NCBI RefSeq assembly: GCF_030285625.1
Contig: NZ_CP127294.1
Location: forward strand, 1,932,001 to 1,996,000
From: Amycolatopsis sp. 2-15
GTDB taxonomy: Bacteria > Actinomycetota > Actinomycetes > Mycobacteriales > Pseudonocardiaceae
Reading direction: 5' to 3'
Length of the DNA stretch: 64,000 nt
The notes beneath the pieces were generated by a model that was not told where the DNA came from, did no database searches, and worked only from the letters and a program-made list of their open reading frames with translations. Positions within the stretch are counted from its first letter, which is position 1. Every line of letters starts with the position of its first letter. Both the position numbers and the translations under genes were made by a program. This document shows, in pieces, positions 32,442 through 41,195 of the stretch.

Positions 32442-33869
32442 GTGACGGACAAGCCCCGGATTCCCAACGTGCTCGCCGCCCGCTACGCGTCGCCCGAGCT
32501 GGTGCGGCTCTGGTCGCCCGAGCAGAAGGTGGTGCTGGAGCGACAGCTGTGGCTCGCCGTGCTCCGCGCGCAGAACGAGCTGGGCGTCGAAGTGCCCGAA
32601 GGTGTGCTCGCGGACTACGAGCGCGTGATCGATGACGTGAACCTCGAGTCGATCGCCGAGCGCGAGCGCGTGACGCGCCACGACGTGAAAGCCCGCATCG
32701 AGGAGTTCAACGCCCTCGCCGGCCACGAGCACGTGCACAAGGGCATGACCTCGCGCGACCTCACGGAGAACGTGGAGCAGCTGCAGCAGCTGCGGTCGCT
32801 GGAGCTCATGCGCAGCCGCGTCGCCGCGGTGCTCGCGCGCCTGGCCGAACTGGCCGTGGAGCACTCCGACCTGGTGATGGCCGGGCGCTCGCACAACGTC
32901 GCCGCGCAGGCCACCACGCTGGGCAAGCGCTTCGCGACCGCCGCCGACGAGCTGCTGGTCGCGTTCTCCCGCCTGGACAACCTCATCGAGCGCTACCCGC
33001 TGCGCGGCATCAAGGGCCCGGTCGGCACGGCGCAGGACATGCTCGACCTCCTGGGCGACGAGTCCACTTTGGACCTGCTCGAGTCGAAGATCGCCGAGCA
33101 CCTCGGGTTCCGCAACCACTTCGTGAGCGTCGGGCAGGTCTACCCGCGTTCGCTCGACTTCGACGTGCTGTCCACGCTGGTGCAGCTGGCCGCGGCGCCG
33201 TCGAGCCTCGCCAAGACGATCCGGCTGATGGCCGGCCACGAGCTCGTGACCGAGGGCTTCAAGCCGGGCCAGGTCGGCTCGTCGGCCATGCCGCACAAGA
33301 TGAACACGCGCTCGTGCGAGCGGGTCAACGGTCTCGCGGTCGTGCTGCGCGGGCACCTGTCGATGATCGGCGAGCTCGCGGGCGACCAGTGGAACGAGGG
33401 CGACGTGTCCGACTCGGTCGTGCGCCGCGTCGCGCTGCCCGACGCGTTCTTCGCGCTCGACGGCCTGCTGGAGACCTTCCTCACCGTGCTGTCCGAGTTC
33501 GGCGCCTTCCCCGCCGTGATCGAGCGTGAGCTTGATCGCTACCTGCCGTTCCTCGCCACCACGAAGGTGCTGATGGCGGCCGTGCGCGGCGGCGTCGGCC
33601 GGGAGACGGCCCACGAGGCGATCAAGGAGAACGCCGTCGGCGTGGCGCTGGCGATGCGTGAGCGCGGCGCCGAGAACGACCTGCTCGACCGGCTGGCGGC
33701 CGACGACCGGTTGCCGTTGGACCGCGGTGACCTGGACAAACTCCTCGCCGACCGGATCTCGTTCACGGGCGTGGCACCGGCGCAGGTCGCGGAGGTGGCG
33801 CAGCGCGTGGAGACCGTGCTGGAGCGCTTTCCGGACGCGGCGCAGTATTCGCCGCGACCCATCCTGTAA
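32442..33869 (+). CDS. purB: adenylosuccinate lyase
   Basis: Fumarase/aspartase-superfamily lyase of 475 residues acting twice in purine synthesis: SAICAR to AICAR plus fumarate, and adenylosuccinate to AMP plus fumarate. The superfamily signature is SSAMPHKMNTRSCERVNGL, with HEHVHKGMTSRDLTENV carrying the catalytic His region and GRSHNVAAQATTLGKR the second. GTG 32442 lies 6 bases after TATCGT with no ribosome site, so the mRNA is probably leaderless, like purD and purC. Confidence 0.97.
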   Translation: MTDKPRIPNVLAARYASPELVRLWSPEQKVVLERQLWLAVLRAQNELGVEVPEGVLADYERVIDDVNLESIAERERVTRHDVKARIEEFNALAGHEHVHKGMTSRDLTENVEQLQQLRSLELMRSRVAAVLARLAELAVEHSDLVMAGRSHNVAAQATTLGKRFATAADELLVAFSRLDNLIERYPLRGIKGPVGTAQDMLDLLGDESTLDLLESKIAEHLGFRNHFVSVGQVYPRSLDFDVLSTLVQLAAAPSSLAKTIRLMAGHELVTEGFKPGQVGSSAMPHKMNTRSCERVNGLAVVLRGHLSMIGELAGDQWNEGDVSDSVVRRVALPDAFFALDGLLETFLTVLSEFGAFPAVIERELDRYLPFLATTKVLMAAVRGGVGRETAHEAIKENAVGVALAMRERGAENDLLDRLAADDRLPLDRGDLDKLLADRISFTGVAPAQVAEVAQRVETVLERFPDAAQYSPRPIL

Positions 33870-33961
33870 GCGGAACTGACGGGACCCGACGGAAAATCCG
33901 GCTACCGCGGAGCGAGGCGGCTTCCTAGCCTCTGGGCACTGGCGACAGAAGAGAGTCGACG

Positions 33962-35071
33962 ATGCCCCTCGCCCGCCGTGCCCTGGTTCTCCTGCTCACC
34001 GCCGTGCTGGCCGCCGCGTGTTCGAGCGGCCCGCCGGCTCCCGTCGAAGCTGCCCCGGTGCCGGCGTGCCGCGTGGTGAAGACTCCGGTCTCGGTACCCG
34101 GCGTGCCCGCGCCGGGACAGCTCACCGGTGATCTGTGCACGCCCCCGAGCGGCAACGGCACCGTGCTGCTGCTCGTCGCCGGGGGCGGTGAGAACGCCGA
34201 CTACTGGGACCTGCCCGAGCTGCGTTCGAACAGCCTCGTCCGCGCGGCCCTGGCCAAGGGCTTCGCCACCTACGCGCTCGACCGGCTCGGCACCGGCCGT
34301 TCGACCGTGCCCGCTTCGAGCACCTCGGTGACCTACGCCGCGCAAGTGTCCACAACGGACCAGGTGGCGACGGCGCTGCACAGCGACGCCCAGGTGTTCG
34401 GCAAGACCTGGCACACCGTCGTCGGCATCGGGCACTCGCTGGGTTCCGGCACGCTGGCCGGCGTCGCGGCCAGGCACGCCGGAGTGCTCGACGCGCTGAT
34501 CCTCACCGGGTACGGCGCCGCCGTGACCCCGGAAACCCTGCAGCTCGACAAGCTCTACCAGGTGCCGGCGCGGACCGTCGGGACCCGGTGGCAAGGGCTG
34601 GACGACGGGTACGTGACGGTGCTGCCGGACAAGGTCGAGCAGATCGGCCTCGTCCACGGCCCGGGCACCGACCCGAAGGCACTGCCGGTGATCGGGGCCC
34701 ACCAGGGAATCCTGTCCGACACCGAGCTGTCGTCCCGGCCGCAGGGCGCCGCCGCGGCCGCGCAGGCGGCCCGGATCACGCTGCCGGCGCTGGTCGCCGT
34801 CGGCCAGTTCGACCGCCACTACTGCGAGGGCAATCCCGTGGGCGCGCCGCCGGCACCGACTCCGCAGTGCGGCGGCGCGCCCGCGTTCCAGAGCTACGAG
34901 AAGAAGCTGCTGCCGAACGCGTGCCTCGCCACGCACCTGGTCGCCGGCAGCGGGCATGCGATCCAGGAGGAACTCGCCGCGCCGACCGCGAACGCGTTGT
35001 ACCTGTCGTGGCTGCGAACCACCTTCGACGGCGGCAAAGCGCGGTGCGCGGAGACCGGCCCGGTGTCGTGA
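33962..35071 (+). CDS. alpha/beta hydrolase lipoprotein
   Basis: Predicted lipoprotein of 369 residues: signal peptide with lipobox LAAAC at 16-20, then an alpha/beta hydrolase domain. The strand-oxyanion region is TVLLLVAGGGENADYWDLP, the nucleophile elbow GHSLGSG, and the last catalytic His is in HLVAGSGHAIQEE. Cys pairs in the cap region may form disulfides. Secreted esterase or lipase activity is likely; substrate unknown. Monocistronic, with a strong terminator at 35246-35277. Confidence 0.88.
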   Translation: MPLARRALVLLLTAVLAAACSSGPPAPVEAAPVPACRVVKTPVSVPGVPAPGQLTGDLCTPPSGNGTVLLLVAGGGENADYWDLPELRSNSLVRAALAKGFATYALDRLGTGRSTVPASSTSVTYAAQVSTTDQVATALHSDAQVFGKTWHTVVGIGHSLGSGTLAGVAARHAGVLDALILTGYGAAVTPETLQLDKLYQVPARTVGTRWQGLDDGYVTVLPDKVEQIGLVHGPGTDPKALPVIGAHQGILSDTELSSRPQGAAAAAQAARITLPALVAVGQFDRHYCEGNPVGAPPAPTPQCGGAPAFQSYEKKLLPNACLATHLVAGSGHAIQEELAAPTANALYLSWLRTTFDGGKARCAETGPVS

Positions 35072-35245
35072 GCTACCTCATGCGTGAGCGCACGCGAAGC
35101 CGCCGAGTTCCGCTCAATGGGAAACCGGTTCCGGCTCGACCAGTGCCGGCGAGATTCTCTGTGACCGCGGGCACGAAGTCCACGTACTGAGACGAAGTTA
35201 CCCGATCGGGCGAAATCCCTAATCTCGGACGCTGAACCCGGAAGC

Positions 35246-35277
35246 GCCAGGCCGCCCCCCGCGGCCTGGCGTTTTTT
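35246..35277 (+). terminator. rho-independent terminator
   Basis: Perfect 10-base arms GCCAGGCCGC/GCGGCCTGGC around a 5-base C loop, followed by GTTTTTT. It lies 174 bases after the hydrolase stop and only 25 bases before the ABC operon start. It could instead be an attenuator of the ABC operon; I see no riboswitch core upstream. Confidence 0.8.
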
Positions 35278-35302
35278 CATGTCCGTGAGCCAGGAAGAAG
35301 TC

Positions 35303-36115
35303 ATGCGCAAGCTCCTCAGCACCCTCGCCGTCGTAGTCGCCTCCCTCATCGGACTCAGCGCGCTCACTGCCTGCGGCTCTTCGGACGCGTCGGGGCAGAC
35401 GCTGCGCGTCGGCACCCTCACGGACGCGCCGCCCAGCATCTACCTCGAAAACGGCCAGTTCACCGGCTACGACAACGAGCTGTTGCGCGACATCGCCAAG
35501 CGCGAAGGCTTCCAGGTCGAGTTCGTCGGCACCGAGTTCTCCGGCCTGCTCGCCAAGGTCGCGAGTGGCCAGCTCGACATCGGCAGCTCCACGATCTCCG
35601 CCACCACCGCGCGCAAGAAAACCGTCGCCTTCTCCAATGGCTACGACACCAGCTACACCACCGTCGTCAGCAAGAAGGGCGCGAACCTGGCCGAGGCCGG
35701 CGCGTTCGCGGGCAAGCGGCTCGGCGTGGTGCAGGGGTCCGTGCAGGACGAGTTCGCGGGCAAGCTCGCGGGCGCCGAAGTCGTGCGCTTCCCCGACTAC
35801 AACGCCGGTTTCGCCCAGCTGCGCGACGGTTCGCTCGACGGCTGGGTGGTGCCCAAGGACATCGGCCAGAAGTACCTCGACCAGAACCCGACCGTGCCGC
35901 TCGAGTTCGGCTACACCGTGCTGGACAAGGACACGCCCTCGGCCTACGCCGTGGCGAAGTCCAATCCGGACCTGCTGAACAAGCTCAACGACGGCCTCTC
36001 CAAGGCCCTCGCGGACGGCACCGTCGCCCGCCTGCACGCTCAGTTCTTCAAGCAGGCGCCCGTGGCCGCGGAGCTCGCCAAGGGCGGTCCCGGTCTGCCG
36101 GTGAAGAACGCGTGA
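35303..36115 (+). CDS. amino-acid ABC substrate-binding lipoprotein (copy 1)
   Basis: Family 3 (polar amino-acid) solute-binding protein, 270 residues, signal peptide with lipobox LTAC at about 20-23. The mature start TLRVGTLTDAPPSIYLENGQFTGYDNELLRDI is typical. ATG 35303 follows AGGAAGAAG. An adjacent gene (36164) encodes a paralog sharing ENGQFTG-DNELL-DIA, KRLGVVQG/KRIGVVQG and DLLNKLNDG. Copy 1 shares the downstream permease and ATPase. Ligand unknown; histidine, glutamate or cystine classes are possible. Confidence 0.92.
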   Translation: MRKLLSTLAVVVASLIGLSALTACGSSDASGQTLRVGTLTDAPPSIYLENGQFTGYDNELLRDIAKREGFQVEFVGTEFSGLLAKVASGQLDIGSSTISATTARKKTVAFSNGYDTSYTTVVSKKGANLAEAGAFAGKRLGVVQGSVQDEFAGKLAGAEVVRFPDYNAGFAQLRDGSLDGWVVPKDIGQKYLDQNPTVPLEFGYTVLDKDTPSAYAVAKSNPDLLNKLNDGLSKALADGTVARLHAQFFKQAPVAAELAKGGPGLPVKNA

Positions 36116-36163
36116 CTGTCCTATCCTGCATCGACGGTTCCGGCCGGGAAGCTGAGGAGTGAC

Positions 36164-36940
36164 ATGAAGAAGACATTGGTCACAGCCGTCACGGCGGCGG
36201 CCCTGCTCGCCACACTCACCGCGTGCGGCGGTGGCAGCGACAGCGGTGGTGACACCCTGCGCGTTGGCACGCTGAGCGACTCGCGGCCCAACGCCTACCA
36301 GGAGAACGGCCAGTTCACCGGGTTCGACAACGAGCTGCTGAAGGACATCGCGGCCAAGGAGAACCTGAAGGTCGAGTTCGTCGCGGTCGACTTTTCCGCG
36401 CTGCTGGGCCAGGTCGCCAACGGGACGTTCGACATCGGCAGCGCGGGCATCGCACAGACCGACGCGCGCAAGCAGACCGTGGCGTTTTCCGACCCGTACA
36501 ACTACCAGTCGCTGGGCATCGAGGCGAAGGAGACGGCGGGTATCACCGACGAGAACTCCTTGGTGGGCAAGCGGATCGGCGTGGTGCAGGGCACCGTCTC
36601 CGACACCTGGCTCGCGGCCAACGCGCCCAAGGCCCAGGCCGTGCGCTTCCCGAACGACGCGGCGGTGCTGAGCGCGCTGAAGTCGGCGGCGATCGACGGC
36701 GCGGTGTTCGACGCGGCCTCGGCCGAGGACTACTCGGCGAAGAACCCCGGCCTGAAGGTCACCAAGACGATCACCACGACGATCCCGCACGGGTACGCCG
36801 TGAAGAAGGGCAACACCGACCTGCTGAACAAGCTCAACGACGGCATCAAGAAGGTCGTCGCCGACGGCACCTGGAAGAAGGTGCACCAGCAGTTCGAGCC
36901 GAACGAGCCGGTGCCCACCGATTTCGCCACGGGGCAGTAG
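36164..36940 (+). CDS. amino-acid ABC substrate-binding lipoprotein (copy 2)
   Basis: Paralog of the preceding gene, 258 residues, lipobox TAC at about 20-22 followed by a GGGSDSGG linker. Same fold and motifs (RVGTLSDSRPNAYQENGQFTG, KRIGVVQGTVSDTW, GYAVKKGNTDLLNKLNDG). Divergence in the pocket region (VDFSALLGQVANG against TEFSGLLAKVASG) suggests different ligand preference. It sits 6 bases before the permease gene. AGCTGAGGAGTGAC gives a strong ribosome site for ATG 36164. Confidence 0.92.
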   Translation: MKKTLVTAVTAAALLATLTACGGGSDSGGDTLRVGTLSDSRPNAYQENGQFTGFDNELLKDIAAKENLKVEFVAVDFSALLGQVANGTFDIGSAGIAQTDARKQTVAFSDPYNYQSLGIEAKETAGITDENSLVGKRIGVVQGTVSDTWLAANAPKAQAVRFPNDAAVLSALKSAAIDGAVFDAASAEDYSAKNPGLKVTKTITTTIPHGYAVKKGNTDLLNKLNDGIKKVVADGTWKKVHQQFEPNEPVPTDFATGQ

Positions 36941-36946
36941 TCCACG

Positions 36947-37720
36947 ATGGATCAGTTTCTCGACACGTTCCTCAACTGGGACTACATCTGGCAGGTCTTC
37001 CCCGACCTGCTGAAGACGGGCCTGGTCAACACGCTGATCCTCGCCGGGGTGTCGGCGATCATCGGCACCGTGCTCGGCATGGTGGTGGCCGTGATGGGAC
37101 TGTCCAAGAAGGTCTGGCTGCGCTGGCCCGCGCGGGTGTACACCGACATCTTCCGCGGCCTGCCGGCGATCCTGACGATCCTCGTGATCGGCCAGGGTCT
37201 CGGCACGCTCGCGCGGCCGATCGTCGGCCACAACCCGTACCCGCTGGGCATCACCGCGCTGAGCCTGATCGCCGCGGCCTACATCGGTGAGATCTTCCGC
37301 GCGGGCATCCAGAGTGTCGAAAAAGGACAGCTGGAGGCCAGCCGCGCGCTGGGCATGACCTACACCAAGGCGATGCTGCTGGTCGTGATCCCGCAGGGCG
37401 TGCGGCGCGTGCTGCCCGCGCTGGTGAACCAGTTCATCGCGCTGGTGAAGGACTCGACGCTGGTGTATTTCCTCGGGTTCCTCACCTCGCAGCGCGAGCT
37501 GTTCCGCATCGGTCAGGACCTGGCGGCCAACACGGGCAACCTCTCGCCGCTGGTGGCGGCCGGCGCGGTGTACCTCGTGATCACTGTGCCGCTCACGCAC
37601 CTGGTGAACTACATCGACAAGCGCCTGCAGACCGGCCGCAAGGTCCGCACCGACCCCGGCGACGGCGACGGCGGCAGCGGGCTGACGCTCGTGAACACCG
37701 GAGGAGGGGCGGCCCTGTGA
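36947..37720 (+). CDS. amino-acid ABC permease
   Basis: Polar amino-acid permease (HisMQ type) of 257 residues with about five to six membrane helices. The EAA loop is EKGQLEASRALGMTYTKAMLLVVIPQGVRRVLPA and the N-terminal helix pattern LLKTGLVNTLILAGVSAIIG is standard. A single permease gene suggests a homodimer. It overlaps the ATPase gene by 4 bases. Confidence 0.94.
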   Translation: MDQFLDTFLNWDYIWQVFPDLLKTGLVNTLILAGVSAIIGTVLGMVVAVMGLSKKVWLRWPARVYTDIFRGLPAILTILVIGQGLGTLARPIVGHNPYPLGITALSLIAAAYIGEIFRAGIQSVEKGQLEASRALGMTYTKAMLLVVIPQGVRRVLPALVNQFIALVKDSTLVYFLGFLTSQRELFRIGQDLAANTGNLSPLVAAGAVYLVITVPLTHLVNYIDKRLQTGRKVRTDPGDGDGGSGLTLVNTGGGAAL

Positions 37721-38457
37721 CCACCGCTGTGCGTTCGTCCAGTGTGGAGCTTCGCGACATCCACGTCAGCTTCGGCACGCTCGAAGTCCTGCGCGGCGTC
37801 GACCTGAGTGTGCCCAGCGGCCGCACCACGTGCGTCATCGGCCCCTCGGGCTCGGGCAAGTCCACGCTGCTGCGCTGCGTCAACCGCCTGCAGGAACCCG
37901 ACAGCGGCGACCTGCTGCTCGATGGCACCAGCGTGATCCACTCGAACCCCGACGCGCTGCGCCAGCGCGTGGGCATGGTGTTCCAGCACTTCAACCTCTT
38001 CGGTCACCGCAGCGTGCTGGACAACATCGTGCTGCCACTGCGGAGCGTGAAGCGACTGTCCAAAGAGGAGGCCACGGCGATCGCGCACGCGCGGCTGGCC
38101 GAGGTCGGCCTGGAGGACAAGGCGCCGTACCGGCCGTCGGCGTTGTCGGGTGGGCAGCAGCAGCGCGTGGCCATCGCGCGGGCGCTGGCGATGGACCCCG
38201 AGGTGATGTTGTTCGACGAGGCCACCTCCGCGCTGGACCCGGAGCTGGTCAAAGGCGTGCTGAACCTGATGGCGGGCTTGGCCGCGCGGGGTCTCACGTT
38301 GATCGTGGTGACGCACGAAATGGGCTTCGCGCGCAGCGTCGCCGATGAAGTGGCGTTCATGGACGCGGGCCGGATCGTGGAGCAGGGCAGCCCGGACCAG
38401 ATCTTCGACAACCCGCGCAGTCCGCGGTTGCAGCAGTTCCTTTCACAGGTGCTCTGA
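37717..38457 (+). CDS. amino-acid ABC ATP-binding protein
   Basis: GlnQ/HisP-type ATPase of 246 residues. Walker A GPSGSGKST, Q-loop VFQHFNLF, signature LSGGQQQRVAIARAL, Walker B VMLFDEATSALDPE, and the switch His in VVTHEMGFARSVADEV. GTG 37717 overlaps the permease stop by 4 bases. Completes the importer with two binding proteins. Confidence 0.95.
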   Translation: MTTAVRSSSVELRDIHVSFGTLEVLRGVDLSVPSGRTTCVIGPSGSGKSTLLRCVNRLQEPDSGDLLLDGTSVIHSNPDALRQRVGMVFQHFNLFGHRSVLDNIVLPLRSVKRLSKEEATAIAHARLAEVGLEDKAPYRPSALSGGQQQRVAIARALAMDPEVMLFDEATSALDPELVKGVLNLMAGLAARGLTLIVVTHEMGFARSVADEVAFMDAGRIVEQGSPDQIFDNPRSPRLQQFLSQVL

Positions 38458-38476
38458 GCGCTCTCGGCAATTTCCC

Positions 38477-38505
38477 CGAATTTCTCGCGCGGATCACGAA
38501 ATTCG
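38477..38505. promoter_or_regulatory. inverted repeat CGAATTTC-N13-GAAATTCG
   Basis: Perfect 8-base arms lie 86 bases upstream of the FAD-linked oxidase start, with TTGACC nearby at 38510-38515. Candidate operator; it could also end the ABC operon, though its AT-rich arms argue against a strong terminator. Confidence 0.4.
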
Positions 38506-38590
38506 GTGACTTGACCGGAGAATTCGTGAGCGTAGTCTCGGCCCCGCACTTCATCGCATCCACGCTCGAGGCGAGAGCGAGGAAGCCGAG

Positions 38591-39949
38591 ATGGGTGGAG
38601 CCGGGGAGCTCGCCGCGCGGGTCAAGGGCGGGGTCTATTTCCCGGGTGACGTCGGGTACGACCGGGCACGAGCGGGGTTCGACCTCTCGCTGGACCACCG
38701 GCCCGACGTGGTGGTGGCGGCCGGGGCCGAGTCCGACGTGGTCGCGGGCGTGCGCTTCGCCGCGGAGCACGGGCTGGCCGTCGATGTGCAGTCGACCGGC
38801 CACGGCGCGCACCGCTCGATGGGCGGCGGCCTGCTCGTCACCACCCGGAGCCTGAACCGGGTCGAGGTCGATCCGCACCGGCAGGTCGCGCGCGTTTCGG
38901 CCGGCGCGACCGCGGGCGACGTGCTCGTCGCCACCGCCGCACACGGCCTGACCGCGCCGGTCGGCTCCGCGCCCGGCGTCGGCTACGTCTCCTACAGCCT
39001 CGGCGGCGGCCTCGGGATGCTCGGCCGGCGCCATGGTTTCGCCGCTGACCACGTGCGCCGCTTCGAGATCGTGACGGCCGACGGCCGCGAGCTCACCGTG
39101 ACGGCCGAGCAGCACCTCGAGCTGTTCTGGGCCCTGCGCGGGGGCGGCGGCAACCTCGCGGCGGTCACGGCGCTGGAAACCAGCCTGGTGCCGCTGCGTG
39201 AGCTCTATGGCGGTGGCCTGTTCTTCGCCCCCGAACGCGCGCCGGTGGTCATCGAGCGGTTCCGGTCGAGCCTGGCGACGGCGCCGCGGGAGCTGAGCCT
39301 GTCGCTCGCGTTCCTCGCCTTCCCGGACGTGCCGGGCGTGCCCGAACCGCTGCGGGGCCGGTTCTGTTGCCACCTTCGCGTGGCCTACCTCGGCGACGCG
39401 GACGCCGGCCGGCGGTTCGTCGAGCCACTGGTCACGGCGGGCCCGTTCCTCGACACGGTGAAGCCGATGCCGCTGACCGACCTCGGCTCGATCCACGCCG
39501 ACCCGATCGGCCCGATGCCGGTCGACACCGAGAGCGTCGCGCTGACCAGCGAGGACGCGCTGGAGGTCGTGCCTTCGCTCGTGGATCCGCACGCGCCGTT
39601 CCTGCTGGAGTTGCGCCACCTCGGCGGCGCGCTGGCCGACGAGCCCGCGATCGGGGACGCCGTCGGGCACCGCGCGGCGCGGCTGAACCTGTTCACGTCG
39701 GCTCACCCCGGCGCCGCACCCGGGTCGCAGTCGCACGTCTACGAAGCCGTCTCCCAGTGGAGCTCGGGCGGTCCACTGAGGACGTTCCTGCCGATCAGCC
39801 ACACCGATGCGTCGTCCTGCTACGAACCGGCCACGGCCACGGAGCTCGCGCGCCTCAAGGAAGTCTGGGATCCGGGCGACGTGTTCAGCTTCACGCCGGC
39901 CGTGGCGGCACCAGCTCTTCGAGCCAGTCGAACATCCGGTTCTCGGTGA
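38591..39949 (+). CDS. FAD-linked oxidase (BBE-like)
   Basis: Flavoprotein oxidase of the PCMH/VAO fold, 452 residues. The N-terminal FAD domain includes AVDVQSTGHGAHRSMGGGLLVTTRSLN, where a His lies at the position that is often covalently bound to FAD, and GYVSYSLGGGLGMLGRRHGFAADHV. The C-terminal berberine-bridge segment ends WDPGDVFSFTPAV. Family members oxidise sugars, alcohols or secondary metabolites; substrate unknown. GGGAAGCCGAG is a loose ribosome site. The last 59 bases overlap the convergent hydrolase gene; the functional C-terminus probably ends near residue 435. Confidence 0.87.
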   Translation: MGGAGELAARVKGGVYFPGDVGYDRARAGFDLSLDHRPDVVVAAGAESDVVAGVRFAAEHGLAVDVQSTGHGAHRSMGGGLLVTTRSLNRVEVDPHRQVARVSAGATAGDVLVATAAHGLTAPVGSAPGVGYVSYSLGGGLGMLGRRHGFAADHVRRFEIVTADGRELTVTAEQHLELFWALRGGGGNLAAVTALETSLVPLRELYGGGLFFAPERAPVVIERFRSSLATAPRELSLSLAFLAFPDVPGVPEPLRGRFCCHLRVAYLGDADAGRRFVEPLVTAGPFLDTVKPMPLTDLGSIHADPIGPMPVDTESVALTSEDALEVVPSLVDPHAPFLLELRHLGGALADEPAIGDAVGHRAARLNLFTSAHPGAAPGSQSHVYEAVSQWSSGGPLRTFLPISHTDASSCYEPATATELARLKEVWDPGDVFSFTPAVAAPALRASRTSGSR

Positions 39950-41129
39950 GCAGGCGGCCCATCGGCTGCACGTGCTCGTTGGCGCCCTCCTCGACGGTGA
40001 ACCGCAGCAGGTCGGCGCGGCCGCCGCGCCCGCGCACGAGCTCGGCGAGCCGGCTGGACTGACCGGGCCAGAACTGCTCATCGTCGGGGTCGGTGATGAG
40101 CAGGGGCGTGCTGATGGCGGCGACGGTTTCCTCTTCCAGCCGGTACTTTTCGACGGCCTTGAACAGGTCGTACCAGTCCTCGTGCGAGTAGGGCCGGGCG
40201 CGCAACGTCAGGGTGCGGCGCAGGCCCGGTAGGCGGACGGCGAGGCCCATATCGCGGTTGAACGCGTCGCGCTCGCCGTGCTCCAGCGCCGTCCGCATGC
40301 CCTTGGACAGCGAGCGCGTCCAGGAAGCTGACACGTCGACCACCCCCGGGTCGAGCACCGCGGCGGCCAGGCGGTGCTCGAAGGCGAGGGCGCGAGGCAG
40401 CCAGTAGCCGGCCTGGCTGATGCCGTAGCCGGCGAGCTCGACGACGTCCGGGCGCTCGACGAGCGTGTCGACGACCGGGGTGAGCACGGCTTCCCAGTCA
40501 TGGCGGAAACAGGTTTCGCGATCGAAGAGCATTGACTGCTGGCCGGGGCCGTCGTAGAGGAACGCGTTCCAGCCGCGGGCCAGCGCGCCGGCCGCGGCGG
40601 AGGTCCACAGGTCGCTGAGGGCGCCGTCGCTGCCGTTGGTGATGACCAGCGTCCGGCGTGAGGTTCCGGACGCGTCGGGGCGCAGGAGGTAGCCGGGCAG
40701 TTCCGTGCCTTCGTAGGGAACCGGGACGCGGAGGAAGGCCCCGTCGGAGCAGTCGACCACGGCTTCCCAGCATTCCCGGTGGGACTTGAACGCTTCCGTC
40801 AACGCGACCGTGTCGTCCCCTGTGGACAGTCCGTCGACGACGCAGGCCCAATACGTCGCCGCTCGCAGGTAGTGGGAGCCCGCGCTGACCAGGTGCCCGG
40901 CTTCGCGCGCCTTTACGGCTTCTTCCTGAACCCGGGCCGCCGTCCGTTCCCACTCGCGCGCCCAGTCCGCGGCCCGGCCGACGCGGGCGATCGTGGCCAG
41001 CACCTCGCCGACCTCGCTCGCCCCGCGCACCGCTCGGCCGAGCACCCCGCGCGTCGCGAAGTCGAGCTCGTCGTCGCGGAAGAACCCCGCGGAAATCACC
41101 TTGTTGCCGTGGGAAACCAACGCCACCAT
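39891..41129 (-). CDS. FrsA/esterase-like alpha/beta hydrolase
   Basis: A 412-residue protein. An N-terminal helical part (about 1-130) precedes an alpha/beta hydrolase domain with RTLVITNGSDGALSD (oxyanion side), nucleophile elbow GYGISQAG, catalytic Asp region LLITDPDDEQFWPGQ, and His in EEGANEHVQPMGRL. This layout fits the DUF1100/FrsA-like hydrolases and dienelactone-type acyl hydrolases such as 2,6-dihydroxypseudooxynicotine hydrolase, which acts on a C-C bond. The substrate cannot be named. ATG 41129 follows GGGGAGG. Convergent overlap with the FAD oxidase gene. Confidence 0.85.
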   Translation of the reverse strand: MVALVSHGNKVISAGFFRDDELDFATRGVLGRAVRGASEVGEVLATIARVGRAADWAREWERTAARVQEEAVKAREAGHLVSAGSHYLRAATYWACVVDGLSTGDDTVALTEAFKSHRECWEAVVDCSDGAFLRVPVPYEGTELPGYLLRPDASGTSRRTLVITNGSDGALSDLWTSAAAGALARGWNAFLYDGPGQQSMLFDRETCFRHDWEAVLTPVVDTLVERPDVVELAGYGISQAGYWLPRALAFEHRLAAAVLDPGVVDVSASWTRSLSKGMRTALEHGERDAFNRDMGLAVRLPGLRRTLTLRARPYSHEDWYDLFKAVEKYRLEEETVAAISTPLLITDPDDEQFWPGQSSRLAELVRGRGGRADLLRFTVEEGANEHVQPMGRLLTENRMFDWLEELVPPRPA

Positions 41130-41195
41130 CCGTGCCTCCCCATTTTTCGTCCACACTCGCCGCTCGGGGCGGGCGTTGACAAGGCGCGGTTGTGC

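Noticed and set aside
35072..35302. Possible riboswitch before the amino-acid ABC operon
   Set aside because: The stretch has GGAAACCGGTTCC and other small hairpins before a classic terminator, but no cobalamin, SAM, TPP, glycine or T-box core could be matched by eye. I kept only the terminator.
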